A DNA stretch of 64,000 nucleotides from Paraburkholderia madseniana (GTDB taxonomy: Bacteria > Pseudomonadota > Gammaproteobacteria > Burkholderiales > Burkholderiaceae): the NCBI RefSeq assembly GCF_009690905.1, contig NZ_VOSW01000037.1:23105-87104 (forward strand). Reading direction: 5' to 3'. The number at the start of each line of letters is the position of its first letter. The first letter of the stretch is position 1. The notes below the pieces were generated by a model, which worked only from the letters and a program-made list of their open reading frames with translations, was not told where the DNA came from and searched no databases. Of the stretch, positions 8,378-18,331 are shown piece after piece. The position numbers and the translations under genes are program-made.

Positions 8378-10381
8378 TCAGGCAATCAGTCTGAGCTTCT
8401 GCCTATCCTGCAACCAGCGTTCGAATTCCGCGACCGGCATGGCCTGACCGTACAGGAAGCCCTGTACGTATTCGACGCCCAGCCCCCTCATGAACACCTC
8501 TTCCGATTCGGTTTCGATGCCTTCGGCGACCACCTTGAAATTCAGCTCCTGCGCGACCACCACCATGGAGCGCACGAGTGCTTGCGCTTTGGTGTCGGCA
8601 TTGATCGAGCGGACGAAACTGCGGTCGAGCTTGATGACGTCGAGCGGAATGCGGCCCAACTGCGAGAGCGACGAATAGCCGGTGCCGAAGTCGTCCAGAT
8701 GAACCTGCGCCCCGAGTTGGCGAAACTGCTTGATCAGATCGATTGCCGCCGCTTCGTCCTCGATCAGGCAACTTTCGGTGAGTTCCAGGTCGATCAGACA
8801 CGGATCGAGATTCGCGCGCTGCAGCGCTTCGCTGAAATGCCGCACCACGGCGGTGTCGACCAGTTGCCGTGCCGACACATTGATCGCGATGCGCAGGTTG
8901 TAGCCGTCCGCCTTCCATTTGGCCGCTTGCTTCGCGGCCGTTTCCATGACCCAGCGGCCGAGCACGCCGATCAGCCCGGATTCTTCCGCATAGCGGATGA
9001 ACTCGGTGGGCATGATCTGCCCGCGCTCCGGCGAGTTCCAGCGGACCAGCGCTTCCGCGCCCTGCACCACGCCGGTGGCGAGCACGATCTTGGGTTGATA
9101 GTGCAGCGTCAACTGGCCCTCTTCGAGACCGCGCCGCAGGTTGGTGTCGAGCCACATGTACTCGGCGACCTTGCGGTTCATCTCGGGCGAGAACACGCGA
9201 TAGGTGCGCTTGCCTTCGTCTTTGGCAACGTACATCGCCGTGTCCGCCGAACGGATCAGCGATTCGAGGTCGTTGCCGTGTTCCGGATAGCGCGCGATGC
9301 CGATCGAGCAGCCGGTGTAGACCTCGACGAGCCCCAGGCTGAACGGCGTGCGCAGGCGTTCGAGAATGCGCTGCGCGGTGGCTTCGAGATCGTGGGCGGT
9401 GCCTTGGGCGGCGAGCACAATGAACTCGTCGCCGCCGAGGCGCGCGAGCACGTCGCCTTCGTTCAGGCAGGTGCTGATGGCCGACGACACATCGCGAATC
9501 AGCCGGTCGCCGAAGACATGGCCGTAGTGGTCGTTGACCTTCTTGAAGTTGTCGAGGTCGAGGAACAGCACGCCGACCGATTCGCCTCGCGCGGCTGCTT
9601 CGATCGCGGCACTGATCTTGTCCTGGATCGCGTTGCGATTGGCGAGGCCGGTGAGCGAATCGGTGTTCGCCAGTTCGGTGAGACGTTCCTGCGCGAGCCG
9701 TTCTTCGGTGATGTCGGTGCCCGAGCAGATCAGAAACTGTTCTTCGACGCCGCTGCCGCTGTGAACGAACTTGTTGCGAAACAGGAATAGCCGTTCGCCG
9801 CGAAGGGTTTTCACGCGCCGCTCGACTTCGTACGAGACGCCGCGATTGAAGAAACCTGTGATGTTCTGGCTCGACGCCGCGCCGGACTCGGTGCTCATGA
9901 ACAGCGCCCACACATTGCGGCCGACGATGTCTTCTTCCTTGACGCCGGTGAGTTCCTCGGCGAGACGGTTGAAGCGCTGTATGCGACCGTGCCTGTCGAC
10001 GATGACCACGACCGAATTGACTTCGGAGACGACCTGTTCGGCGAAAGACAGACCGTGGACGAGGTCGCGTGCGACGGATTCCGTATCGTCGTAGGCCGAG
10101 GCGGTGCCTGCCCACGTATTGCTGGCGAGTTTTTTACCGACGAGGTGCAGACGCAGCGGTTCGCCGAACAGCCGCACGTCGAGGATGAGGTGCGAGGTGA
10201 CACCGGTGAGGCAGCGGATCTGCGAGGCCTGTTGGGGATTCAGCGGAATGGCGACATTAGCCGGCACGTCGCCGGTGACGGGCGTGAGTTCCAGCGCGTT
10301 GCTGTCGTTCGACAGACGCCAGCAAGGGCTGCTTGTGCCGAACTGGGCAAACAGCACCTGATCGTGTTGGTCGTCGTTCAT
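8378..10381 (-). CDS. rpfR: RpfR-type DSF receptor: PAS-GGDEF-EAL c-di-GMP enzyme
   Basis: A 667-residue cytoplasmic protein. Residues 1 to about 110 match the position of the RpfF-interacting domain of RpfR. A PAS domain follows at about 112-230 (VVVIVDRHGRIQRFNRLAEE), then GGDEF at about 235-400 with intact GGDEF (316-320), then EAL at about 415-660 with intact EAL (443-445) and DDFGTGYSSL. Both cyclase and phosphodiesterase motifs are therefore kept. In B. cenocepacia RpfR, DSF binding to the PAS domain stimulates c-di-GMP breakdown; the same role is inferred here from the convergent rpfF. The ATG at 10381 has GGGGA upstream; the longer in-frame start at 10504 is less likely. Confidence 0.92.
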   Translation of the reverse strand: MNDDQHDQVLFAQFGTSSPCWRLSNDSNALELTPVTGDVPANVAIPLNPQQASQIRCLTGVTSHLILDVRLFGEPLRLHLVGKKLASNTWAGTASAYDDTESVARDLVHGLSFAEQVVSEVNSVVVIVDRHGRIQRFNRLAEELTGVKEEDIVGRNVWALFMSTESGAASSQNITGFFNRGVSYEVERRVKTLRGERLFLFRNKFVHSGSGVEEQFLICSGTDITEERLAQERLTELANTDSLTGLANRNAIQDKISAAIEAAARGESVGVLFLDLDNFKKVNDHYGHVFGDRLIRDVSSAISTCLNEGDVLARLGGDEFIVLAAQGTAHDLEATAQRILERLRTPFSLGLVEVYTGCSIGIARYPEHGNDLESLIRSADTAMYVAKDEGKRTYRVFSPEMNRKVAEYMWLDTNLRRGLEEGQLTLHYQPKIVLATGVVQGAEALVRWNSPERGQIMPTEFIRYAEESGLIGVLGRWVMETAAKQAAKWKADGYNLRIAINVSARQLVDTAVVRHFSEALQRANLDPCLIDLELTESCLIEDEAAAIDLIKQFRQLGAQVHLDDFGTGYSSLSQLGRIPLDVIKLDRSFVRSINADTKAQALVRSMVVVAQELNFKVVAEGIETESEEVFMRGLGVEYVQGFLYGQAMPVAEFERWLQDRQKLRLIA

Positions 10382-10621
10382 GAGATCCCCGGGCAGTGTG
10401 CCGATGAGCCAACCATGAAGGTGGGGTGGCGGCAAACAGTCTTCATCATACTTAAAGACTGGCCCCATTGTAGCGAAGCGGCTGGCGTTCGGGCCTATAA
10501 ACATTAACGGTCGTGATGGCCTTCGTCTTAAGGCTTTTATTTTGGCGTGCGCGCTGGTATGAAGCCTCGAAATCGCATCGAAATGGCATTGAAACTGCTG
10601 TGGAATTACCTCAGGACTGCC

Positions 10622-13600
10622 TCAAAACCGCCGGGCCAACGCGCTTCTGGCGTGTTCCCGCTCTGTGGGAATCGCTTCCACCGTGGGGTCAAACCAGAAA
10701 ACCCCGGCAACAAGCGTCGCGATAACGATTCCATCGCGATACAGAACCCGATTCCCGGCAATAGCAGGCACGCGTTCACCCACCAGCAACGTACCGGCAA
10801 GATTCAAAGGATCGGTTCCTGCGACACACACAAAAGCACCATCGTTCGCATGCCGTCGAACTTCGCGCAAGATCGGAATCGCTTCCGGTAAAGCAAATTG
10901 TTCGCCAGCGAGGCCATTCACAAACCGCCCGCCGCGAATGACGCCGCGCGCTTCGAGCCGTTGAAACACGCGCAACAGGTCCCGCCACGGCGGCAACCAC
11001 TCGGCCTCGCGTTGGAGCAAACGCCAGAACACCACACCATAGCGGCGCAGCAACGTCATGGCGACATGTTCGAGTACTTCTGGGGCGAACTGCTGACGGC
11101 GCGCCGGCGATGCTTCGGCTGCAGCAACAACGGGCTGCCGGCTAACCAGAGCCCAGCGGCCCGCGTCGTCCATTCCTCCGATCAATGCACTCGACCTGAC
11201 ACGCCGGCTACTGGAATACGCACTGCGTTTGGCGACGGGTTTCAACAACGCCCGCAAGCCGGCGAAACTGTCGGAATTCACGAGGCCCGCGGCAACCAGC
11301 TCGCCCAGCGCGTTTTCCAGTTCCATGCGCAAGCCGTGTACCTCGGCCAGCAATTCGTCGAAGAACATCGCGCCATGCTGCGATAACGTGTCATGGACGC
11401 TCTGCGCGCGCGCCGATAGCTCCGGTTGTTTCGACGGGTCGATCAGCGCGCGCCAGACGCGTACCTGTGCGCGTGGCAAAAGCACGATCGGCGTGCTGCG
11501 CACCGGTCCCGCGGCACCGCGCGCCCGCTCGGTCAGGCGCGTCCACACGATCTTGCCGGCACGGCATAGTTCGTCGAGCGAAATGTTCGCGTACGCCTTC
11601 ACGCGCGCCGGCAGAATGTCTTCTTCCCACGCGCCTGCCGCGGCCTGAAAACCCTCCATCTGGTCGAGCACAGCGGCTAAAGCGTCGCGTCCCTCGCTGC
11701 GGGTGTCCGGCGTCAAATGCTGCCACTCGAACAGAAAACGCATGAAGTCGTGCCGTTCCACCGGCTCGATTTCGCGTCGCAAGCGTTTCACCGTGTAACG
11801 GTGGATCCGCGCAAGCAGATGACGTTCGCACCATTCTTCTTCGGTCGCGCCCGGCGAGAAACGGCCGCGCATCACGTAGCCTTCCGCTTCGAGGCGCGTC
11901 AGCGTGTGTTCGACCGGTGCCGCGGGCAACCTCAGCGCCTGCGCGATCGCGTGCACCGGCAGCGGGCCGAAGCCGGTCAGCCGGGCGCGCAGCACGTCGA
12001 GCAGGGCGTCGTCGGCGCTCCACGTATCGGTGTAGCCGTTTGGTGCGGCGAGCGGCGGTTCAAACTGGGCGTCAGGGTAGAGCGCCTGGAAACAGGTCAG
12101 GCGCTCGGCAGATAGCCACAGCGCGTCGTCGGCAGCGATCCGCAGACGGGTCGCGCGGCCGGATTCGGCAAGCAACGCGAGCCATGACGGCCAGCCTTCG
12201 ACATTGCGCGCCTCGGTCTCGGTGATGCAGGCGAGACCCGTTAGCGCTTCGTGCATCTCGTCGGCGGTGCGTGCCTGCGGCCATGCCTCGTCGCGCACGC
12301 TGTCGATCGCGTCGGCATCGAGCGCGCCGAGGTCGTCGGCGCTGGACGGATCGCTCCAGCGGCGGTTCTGCACGGCTTGCGTGCGGCGCTCTTCGATCGG
12401 CGCATCGTCGAGAAAGGCGTAGGGCTTGGCTGTGAGGATTTCGGCGGCAAGCGGCGAGGGCGCCGGCAGATCGCGGACGATCAGTTGCACTTCGCCCTGT
12501 TCGATACGACGCAGCAAGGCAATCCAGCTCTCGCTGTCCATCGCGTCGTGCAGGCAATCGTCGACGGTTTGGTCGACTAAGGGATGACGCGGCAGTTCGC
12601 GCTCGCCGACGATGTTTTCCAGGCACGCGGCCTGTTCGGGAAACACGCTCGCCAGCAGATCTTCGCTACGCATGCGCTGCAATTGCGGCGGGGTCTTGCG
12701 CCCGCCGGTATAACGCGGCAGGCCGAGCGAGGTGGTCGCGTTCCAGCGCCAGCGCACGCCGAAGAGCGGCGCGTCGAGCAGCGCCTGGATCAGCAGATGC
12801 TCGGCACTGTTCGAATGGAGGTAGCGCCATACTTCGTCGAGTACGAAGGAATGGCTGCCGGTCAGTGAGAGGATGATCGCGTCTTCGGTAGCGGCGGCTT
12901 GCAGTTCGAAGTTGAAGGTCCGGCAAAAACGCTTGCGCAACGCGAGACCCCACGCGCGGTTCACGCGACTGCCGAACGGCGCATGGATCACGAGTTGCGT
13001 GCCGCCGGATTCGTCGAAGAAGCGTTCCATCACGAGTGTGTTTTGCGTCGGCAGCACGCTGAGCGCGGCGCGTGCGCGGGCGAGATAGTCGACGATTTGC
13101 CGCGCGGCGGCTTCGTCGAGACCGAGAGCGTCGACGAGCCAGTCGGTTGCGCGCTGGATGCGCACCGTCATGAGCTCTTCCCCATCGAGCAGGCGCCCGA
13201 TCTGCTCACGCAAGCGCGCGACGCCGAACGACAGTTCATCGCTGCGCCCTGGCGCCTCGCCGAGCCAGAACGGAATATTCGGCGGCTGCCCTTGCGCGTC
13301 CTCGACCCGCACGCGGCCGCTCTCGATCCGCAGAATCCGGTACGACGCATTGCCGAGTTGAAACACGTCGCCAGCCAGACTCTCGACAGCGAAATCCTCG
13401 TTGACGGTGCCGATATTGATCGCCTGCGGCTCGAGCACCACCGCATAGTCGGCGTTCTCGGGAATCGTGCCACCTGAGGTCACGGCGATCAGTTTGCCGC
13501 CACGCCGGCCGCGCAAGGTGCCGCTCACCACGTCGCGATGAATATAGGCGCCGCGCGGGCCGTGACGGCTGGTATAGCCTTCGGCCAGCATGCGCAGCAC

Positions 13601-15100
13601 CGCGTCGTATTGCTCGCGTTCGAGGCCCGCGTAGGGGGCCGCGCGCCGCAGCATCTCGAACAGCGCGTCTTCGCTCCATTCGGTGCTCGATACCTCCGCG
13701 ACGATCTGTTGTGCAAGCACATCGAGCGGTGCGCGCGGAATCCGCAGCGCGTCGAGTTCGCCACGCCGCACGCAATCGAGCAGCGCGGCGCATTCGATCA
13801 GATCGTCTCGCGAAGCCGGAAAGAGCCGGCCCTTCGGCATGCCGCCCACGTGGTGGCCCGAGCGTCCCACACGTTGCAGGAACGGCGCGATCGCGCGCGG
13901 CGAACCCATCTGGCAGACCAGATCGACGTCGCCGATATCGATGCCCAGTTCCAGTGAAGCGGTCGCGATCAGGACCCGCAACTCGCCGCGTTTGAGGCGC
14001 TGCTCCGCGTCGAAGCGATGTTCCTTGGCGAGACTGCCGTGGTGCGCGGCGACCGCGTCCTTGCCGAGCCGCTCGGTCAGATGACGCGCCGCGCGTTCGG
14101 CCATGCGGCGCGTGTTGACGAAAATCAGCGTGGTGCGATGCGTCGCGATCAGTTCGGCGAGGCGATCGTAGACGCGCTCCCACACTTCGTTCGGCATCAC
14201 CGCTTCGAGCGGCACGGGCGGAATCTCCAGCGCGAGATCGCGCTCGCGAATGTGGCCCACGTCGATGATCGCGCAGTCCGCCGGAATATCGCTTTCGATG
14301 CTCACATCGCCCACCAGAAAGCGCGCGACTGCGCTGACCGGTTTTTGCGTCGCCGACAGACCGATCCGTGGCAGGCGCCGCTGACACAACGCATCGAGCC
14401 GTTCGAGGCTGAGCGCCAGATGGCTCCCGCGCTTGCTGCCGGCGAGCGCGTGAATTTCATCGACGATCACCGTGCGCACGGTCGACAGCATGCGTCGGCC
14501 GGAATCCGAACCGAGCAGGACGTATAGCGATTCCGGCGTGGTCACGAGAATATGCGGCGCGCGTTTTTTCAGCGCATTGCGTTCCTGCTGCGTGGTGTCG
14601 CCTGTGCGTACGGCGGTGCGGATGTCGAGCGGCGGCAGGCCGCGCGCGTCGAGTTCCGCGGCGATGCCTTGCAAGGGCACTTGCAGATTGATGCGGATGT
14701 CGTTGGAGAGTGCTTTCAGCGGCGAAACGTAGACCACCAGGGTTTCGTCCGGCAACGCGCCGCCGTTGGCCAGGCCTTGCTGGACGAGTTCGTCGAGCGC
14801 GGACAGGAAGGCGGTGAGGGTTTTGCCCGAACCGGTGGGCGCGGCCACCAGGGTCGAGCGTCCGCTGCGAATCTGCGGCCAGGCGGCAGCCTGGGCGTCG
14901 GTGGGGGCGGGGAAGGTCTTCAGGAACCAACTGGCTACTGCCGGATGGAAATCATCCAGCGCGCCGGGCGTGAAAGGGCCTGAAGCGGGGGCCGAAGCGT
15001 GGCCCGAAGTAGCATCTGAAGTTGCCTGCAATGCCGCATCGAAGCGCGAAGAATCAGAGCGCGCGTCCAGGGCGGTGGCGGATGTCGAGGCCGAAGTCAT
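10622..15100 (-). CDS. lhr: Lhr-type large ATP-dependent helicase
   Basis: About 1,490 residues, the length of long Lhr proteins, which are superfamily 2 DNA/RNA helicases acting 3' to 5' in DNA repair. Seen in order: Walker A APTGSGKT near residue 90, DEIH motif in VIVDEIHAL, SATQ motif III, a RecA2 domain with GRSGHHVGG, then the winged-helix and β-barrel core and a long C-terminal extension. The ATG at 15100 is my preferred start; in-frame alternatives are an ATG at 15130 and a TTG at 15163, none with a strong ribosome binding site. It runs in the same direction as the rpfR-type gene, 240 bp upstream of it. No partner nuclease is adjacent. Confidence 0.92.
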   Translation of the reverse strand: MTSASTSATALDARSDSSRFDAALQATSDATSGHASAPASGPFTPGALDDFHPAVASWFLKTFPAPTDAQAAAWPQIRSGRSTLVAAPTGSGKTLTAFLSALDELVQQGLANGGALPDETLVVYVSPLKALSNDIRINLQVPLQGIAAELDARGLPPLDIRTAVRTGDTTQQERNALKKRAPHILVTTPESLYVLLGSDSGRRMLSTVRTVIVDEIHALAGSKRGSHLALSLERLDALCQRRLPRIGLSATQKPVSAVARFLVGDVSIESDIPADCAIIDVGHIRERDLALEIPPVPLEAVMPNEVWERVYDRLAELIATHRTTLIFVNTRRMAERAARHLTERLGKDAVAAHHGSLAKEHRFDAEQRLKRGELRVLIATASLELGIDIGDVDLVCQMGSPRAIAPFLQRVGRSGHHVGGMPKGRLFPASRDDLIECAALLDCVRRGELDALRIPRAPLDVLAQQIVAEVSSTEWSEDALFEMLRRAAPYAGLEREQYDAVLRMLAEGYTSRHGPRGAYIHRDVVSGTLRGRRGGKLIAVTSGGTIPENADYAVVLEPQAINIGTVNEDFAVESLAGDVFQLGNASYRILRIESGRVRVEDAQGQPPNIPFWLGEAPGRSDELSFGVARLREQIGRLLDGEELMTVRIQRATDWLVDALGLDEAAARQIVDYLARARAALSVLPTQNTLVMERFFDESGGTQLVIHAPFGSRVNRAWGLALRKRFCRTFNFELQAAATEDAIILSLTGSHSFVLDEVWRYLHSNSAEHLLIQALLDAPLFGVRWRWNATTSLGLPRYTGGRKTPPQLQRMRSEDLLASVFPEQAACLENIVGERELPRHPLVDQTVDDCLHDAMDSESWIALLRRIEQGEVQLIVRDLPAPSPLAAEILTAKPYAFLDDAPIEERRTQAVQNRRWSDPSSADDLGALDADAIDSVRDEAWPQARTADEMHEALTGLACITETEARNVEGWPSWLALLAESGRATRLRIAADDALWLSAERLTCFQALYPDAQFEPPLAAPNGYTDTWSADDALLDVLRARLTGFGPLPVHAIAQALRLPAAPVEHTLTRLEAEGYVMRGRFSPGATEEEWCERHLLARIHRYTVKRLRREIEPVERHDFMRFLFEWQHLTPDTRSEGRDALAAVLDQMEGFQAAAGAWEEDILPARVKAYANISLDELCRAGKIVWTRLTERARGAAGPVRSTPIVLLPRAQVRVWRALIDPSKQPELSARAQSVHDTLSQHGAMFFDELLAEVHGLRMELENALGELVAAGLVNSDSFAGLRALLKPVAKRSAYSSSRRVRSSALIGGMDDAGRWALVSRQPVVAAAEASPARRQQFAPEVLEHVAMTLLRRYGVVFWRLLQREAEWLPPWRDLLRVFQRLEARGVIRGGRFVNGLAGEQFALPEAIPILREVRRHANDGAFVCVAGTDPLNLAGTLLVGERVPAIAGNRVLYRDGIVIATLVAGVFWFDPTVEAIPTEREHARSALARRF

Positions 15101-15298
15101 GCTGGCATAGATGGGGACGCGGTGTGCCATATCCAGAGGGCGGCAAGCGCCGGCCTGTTTCAAGGATCAACAATCAGTCTGGCAGGTTTTCGGCGGCTTT
15201 GCCGATGCCTGGGTGGCGGCTATCGCGCGGAATAAGGCGGCAATCACTGCGGGTGCGGCCCGCACAGCACCCGCTGCACCGCACAGCACGGCGCGAAA

Positions 15299-15490
15299 CT
15301 ACCAGACCCAGCGCATGCCTGTGCTGCCGGTTTGCGCAACGACGGCGGCGAGGCCGGTGCCCGTGCAGGTGACTGTGGTGTTGCTCGGCGGCGCGGTATT
15401 GCTGCACGCGGCCATCGCTGAAGGGGTGAATGCCTTTGAGAGCAGCACGACGCTGCCGAGGCCGATTCCAAATGTTTTCTTCTTCTTCAT
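15299..15490 (-). pseudogene. Truncated autotransporter N-terminus (signal peptide stub)
   Basis: A 63-residue ORF with a strong ribosome binding site (AAGGACC) before the ATG at 15490. It begins with a Lys-rich n-region (MKKKKTFGIGLG), a short hydrophobic core and a cleavage-like site SAMA/ACSN. The mature part, SNTAPPSNTTVTCTGTG, resembles the first residues of autotransporter passenger domains. It then ends abruptly after STGMRWVW. No passenger repeats or β-barrel are found downstream. I infer a decayed autotransporter gene. It could instead be a tiny secreted protein, since the expression signals are intact. Confidence 0.55.
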
Positions 15491-15828
15491 ACGCACGGTC
15501 CTTGTTAAAGGCACTGCACCATACGAGCGGAATGGTCAGACTTATACACGCCTTACCAGAACTTTCCAAATGCCCCCGGCATAACATTACGGGTATGTTG
15601 CGCATCGCCGACGCTTGCCGGAGACCCGCATGGCGCCTCGCTTTTGGCAAAGAAGGAAATTTTTCCGGGCCAAAAAAGCTGCGGTAACTACTGCGGGAAC
15701 CGTAAGTGGTTTGAAACATACGTTCGCCGGATGGCTGGTCAGAACTCACGCCGGGTCCTGTCGAAATTTTCCAGGTGCAGTACTCTGTACGGCTCACCGA
15801 TTCACGAATCCACGATGGGGTCTCGACG
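15491..15828. other. Intergenic region between the stub and the AKR gene
   Basis: A 338-bp divergent gap. It is AT-richer around 15640-15720 and probably carries promoters for both flanking genes. No further gene is supported. Confidence 0.4.
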
Positions 15829-16878
15829 ATGCGATACAACCAGTTAGGCCGTACCGGTGTGTTTGTTTCAGAGCTGTGCCTGGGCACGATGACCTTCGGC
15901 GGTGGCGAGGGCATCTGGAAGCAGATCGGCGATCTGCAGCAGGGGGACGCGGAGCGGCTGGTCGGCCGGGCGCTCGATGCGGGCATCAATTTCATCGACA
16001 CGGCCGACGTCTATGCCGATGGCCTGTCCGAACAGATCACGGGTCAGGCGTTGAAGAACCTGAAAGTGCCGCGCGACAAGGTTGTGGTCGCAACCAAAGT
16101 ATTCGGCCAGACGGCAGCGTTTCCGAACGCGCGCGGGGCCTCGCGTTATCACATCATCGACGGGATCAAGGCGAGCCTGAAGCGCCTGCAACTCGACCAC
16201 GTCGACCTGTATCAGATCCACGGTTTCGATCTGGCCACACCGATCGAAGAAACCGTGCGCGCGCTCGATACGCTGGTTCAGCATGGCCATGTGCGCTATG
16301 TCGGGGTGTCGAACTGGGCCGCGTGGCAGATCGTGAAGGCGCTGGGCATTGCGGAGCGCCTCGGCCTCGCGCGCTTTGAATCGCTCCAGGCGTATTACAC
16401 GCTGGCGGGCCGCGACCTCGAACGCGAACTCGTGCCGATGCTGCACAGCGAAGGGCTTGGATTGATGGTGTGGAGTCCGCTCGCGGGCGGCTTGCTGAGC
16501 GGCAAATATGGGCGCGAGCAGCAGGGCGAAGCGGGCAGCCGTCGCACGACCTTCGATTTTCCCCCGGTCAATCGCGAGCGCGCCTATGACTGTATCGACG
16601 TGATGCGCGATATCGCGGAGACGAAGAAAGTGTCGGTGGCACAGATCGCGCTTGCGTGGCTGCTGCATCAACGCGTGGTGAGCTCGGTGATCGTCGGGGC
16701 GAAGAAAGTCGAGCAACTCGACGACAACATTGCCGCCACCGGCGTCGCGTTGACCGCCGACGAGCTTGCGAAGCTCGATCAGGTCAGCACGCTGCCGGCT
16801 GAGTACCCGGGCTGGATGCTGGAACGCCAGGGCGAAGTGCGCCGCAAGCAGCTTGAAGAGGCGCGTCATCCGGCGTAA
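15829..16878 (+). CDS. Aldo/keto reductase
   Basis: A 349-residue NADPH-dependent oxidoreductase of the AKR superfamily, TIM-barrel fold. The catalytic tetrad is visible: Asp and Tyr in DTADVYADG, Lys in VVVATKVFG and His in YQIHGFD. The C-terminal cofactor region contains SSVIVGAKKVEQL. The start at 15829 (MRYNQLGRTG) matches the family N-terminus; the ORF extends to 15775 without support. The substrate is unknown; relatives reduce aldehydes and ketones. The gene stands alone. Confidence 0.92.
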   Translation: MRYNQLGRTGVFVSELCLGTMTFGGGEGIWKQIGDLQQGDAERLVGRALDAGINFIDTADVYADGLSEQITGQALKNLKVPRDKVVVATKVFGQTAAFPNARGASRYHIIDGIKASLKRLQLDHVDLYQIHGFDLATPIEETVRALDTLVQHGHVRYVGVSNWAAWQIVKALGIAERLGLARFESLQAYYTLAGRDLERELVPMLHSEGLGLMVWSPLAGGLLSGKYGREQQGEAGSRRTTFDFPPVNRERAYDCIDVMRDIAETKKVSVAQIALAWLLHQRVVSSVIVGAKKVEQLDDNIAATGVALTADELAKLDQVSTLPAEYPGWMLERQGEVRRKQLEEARHPA

Positions 16879-16903
16879 CGGCGCGTAGTGGGCGCCGCTT
16901 CCC

Positions 16904-17260
16904 TCAATCTGCCTGCTTGCTATCCGCCTGATAAGCGGCGACGGCGTCCATCGTGCGTGCCGAGTACACCATGGTGGCGCCCGCGTTCATGGCGACCGCC
17001 ACGCCGAGCGCTTCGGCGATCTCTTCACGTGTCGCGCCGTGTTTCAACGCTTCGGCAGTGTGCACGGTGATACAGCCGTCGCATCGCAAGCTCACGGCCA
17101 CCGCAAGCGAAATCAGCTCGCGCGTCTTCGCACCGAGAAGGTCGGCCTTCTGGCCCGCGCTCGACATCGTTTGATAGGCCTTCACCGTATCCGGCGACAG
17201 TTTGGCGATCTCGCCGATGCGGCCGAACAGTTCCTTGCGGTAATCGATCCAGTTCAACAT
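16904..17260 (-). CDS. Carboxymuconolactone decarboxylase/AhpD-like protein
   Basis: A 118-residue all-helical protein of the CMD/AhpD family. The redox motif CxxC with nearby His is intact: LRCDGCITVHTAEALKHG. This points to an AhpD-like peroxidase/disulfide protein rather than the muconate-pathway decarboxylase. It is divergent from an AraC regulator 117 bp away, which may control it. The ATG at 17260 follows an AAGGAG-type ribosome binding site. Confidence 0.88.
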   Translation of the reverse strand: MLNWIDYRKELFGRIGEIAKLSPDTVKAYQTMSSAGQKADLLGAKTRELISLAVAVSLRCDGCITVHTAEALKHGATREEIAEALGVAVAMNAGATMVYSARTMDAVAAYQADSKQAD

Positions 17261-17377
17261 GACAGTGCTCCTTTGTTTGCCACGCCCCGGCGGGTGCCGG
17301 TGTCGTTAGGCAAAGTATTGCGCTGTGCCGCGATATCCTGAATACTCGATTCGCTCAACTTTTAGCGCGACCGTCTC

Positions 17378-18331
17378 ATGGATACGCTCAGCCGACTGAT
17401 CGACCTCGCCCGGCCGCAAGCCAGCCTCGATCTGCGTTGCCTGCTCACGGGCGGCTTCGACATCGATCACGCGCCGATGGAGGCGGGCATTGCACCGTTT
17501 CATCTGGTGCTGGATGGAGCGTGCGTCGTCGAGACTGCGGGTGGCGCGCAGGTTGCGCTGCAGGCGGGGGATTTCATGCTGTTCCCGCGTGGCGCCGCGC
17601 ATCGGGTGCGCGATATCGGGCGAGCGGCTGCCACCGCGCCGCTGACGTTGAGTCATGACGGCATGCTGCCGTTGCGCCGCAATGACGAGCGCAATGACGA
17701 GCAAGAGGGCTGCGCCGATCTTGATCTTCTATGCGGCCGGTTCGTCTACGCGCCCGGTTCCTCGGCGTTGCTGCTCAACGCGCTGCCGGATCCATTTCAC
17801 GTGTCGCTCGGCGGCGTGCAAACGCTCGGCGCGCTGCAGACGGTGATTGCGTTGATGCGAACCGAAGCCGAACAACGTCAGCCCGGCGCGCTCGCGATCG
17901 TCACCGCATTGAGCCACGCGCTCTTCGCGATGGCTTTGCGCGTGCATGGCGAACAGAATGCATCGAGCGCAGGCGTGCTGGCGCTGCTGGCCGATACGCG
18001 TCTGGGTGCGTCGGTACAGGGCATGCTGGATGCCCCCGAGCGGGCGTGGACGATTGCCGAGCTCGGTGAACGCGCGGCGATGTCCCGCGCGACTTACGCA
18101 CGCCATTTCAACGAGCGTGCGGGTATGACGGTGATGGACTTCCTCACGCAGATTCGTATGACGATCGCGTGCGATCTGCTGCTACGCACGCAGCGCAGCG
18201 CCGCGGAGATCGGTGAGGCAGTGGGGTATCAATCGGAAGCCGCCTTCGGCAAGGCGTTTCAGCAGAGCGTCGGCGCGACGCCGGGGCGTTACCGGCGTCA
18301 ACCGCAAGAGAACGATCAGAAATCCGGCTAG
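17378..18331 (+). CDS. AraC-family regulator with cupin domain
   Basis: A 317-residue regulator. The N-terminal half, about 1-170, is a cupin-type sensor (LDGACVVETAGGAQVALQAGDFMLFPRGAAHRV is its barrel core). The C-terminal half holds two helix-turn-helix motifs, WTIAELGERAAMSRATYARHF and AAEIGEAVGYQSEAAFGKAF. It is divergent from the CMD/AhpD-like gene, the likely target. The last 4 bases overlap the convergent FUSC gene. Confidence 0.9.
   Translation: MDTLSRLIDLARPQASLDLRCLLTGGFDIDHAPMEAGIAPFHLVLDGACVVETAGGAQVALQAGDFMLFPRGAAHRVRDIGRAAATAPLTLSHDGMLPLRRNDERNDEQEGCADLDLLCGRFVYAPGSSALLLNALPDPFHVSLGGVQTLGALQTVIALMRTEAEQRQPGALAIVTALSHALFAMALRVHGEQNASSAGVLALLADTRLGASVQGMLDAPERAWTIAELGERAAMSRATYARHFNERAGMTVMDFLTQIRMTIACDLLLRTQRSAAEIGEAVGYQSEAAFGKAFQQSVGATPGRYRRQPQENDQKSG

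Noticed and set aside
8582..9790. A 402-codon ORF antisense to the rpfR-type gene
   Set aside because: It is a GC-driven mirror of the PAS-GGDEF-EAL frame; the sense protein has every domain motif intact.
10665..14983. Many ORFs of 80-190 codons on the plus strand opposite lhr
   Set aside because: They are antisense shadows of a strongly conserved helicase; products are Arg/Ala-rich with no family features and no ribosome binding sites.
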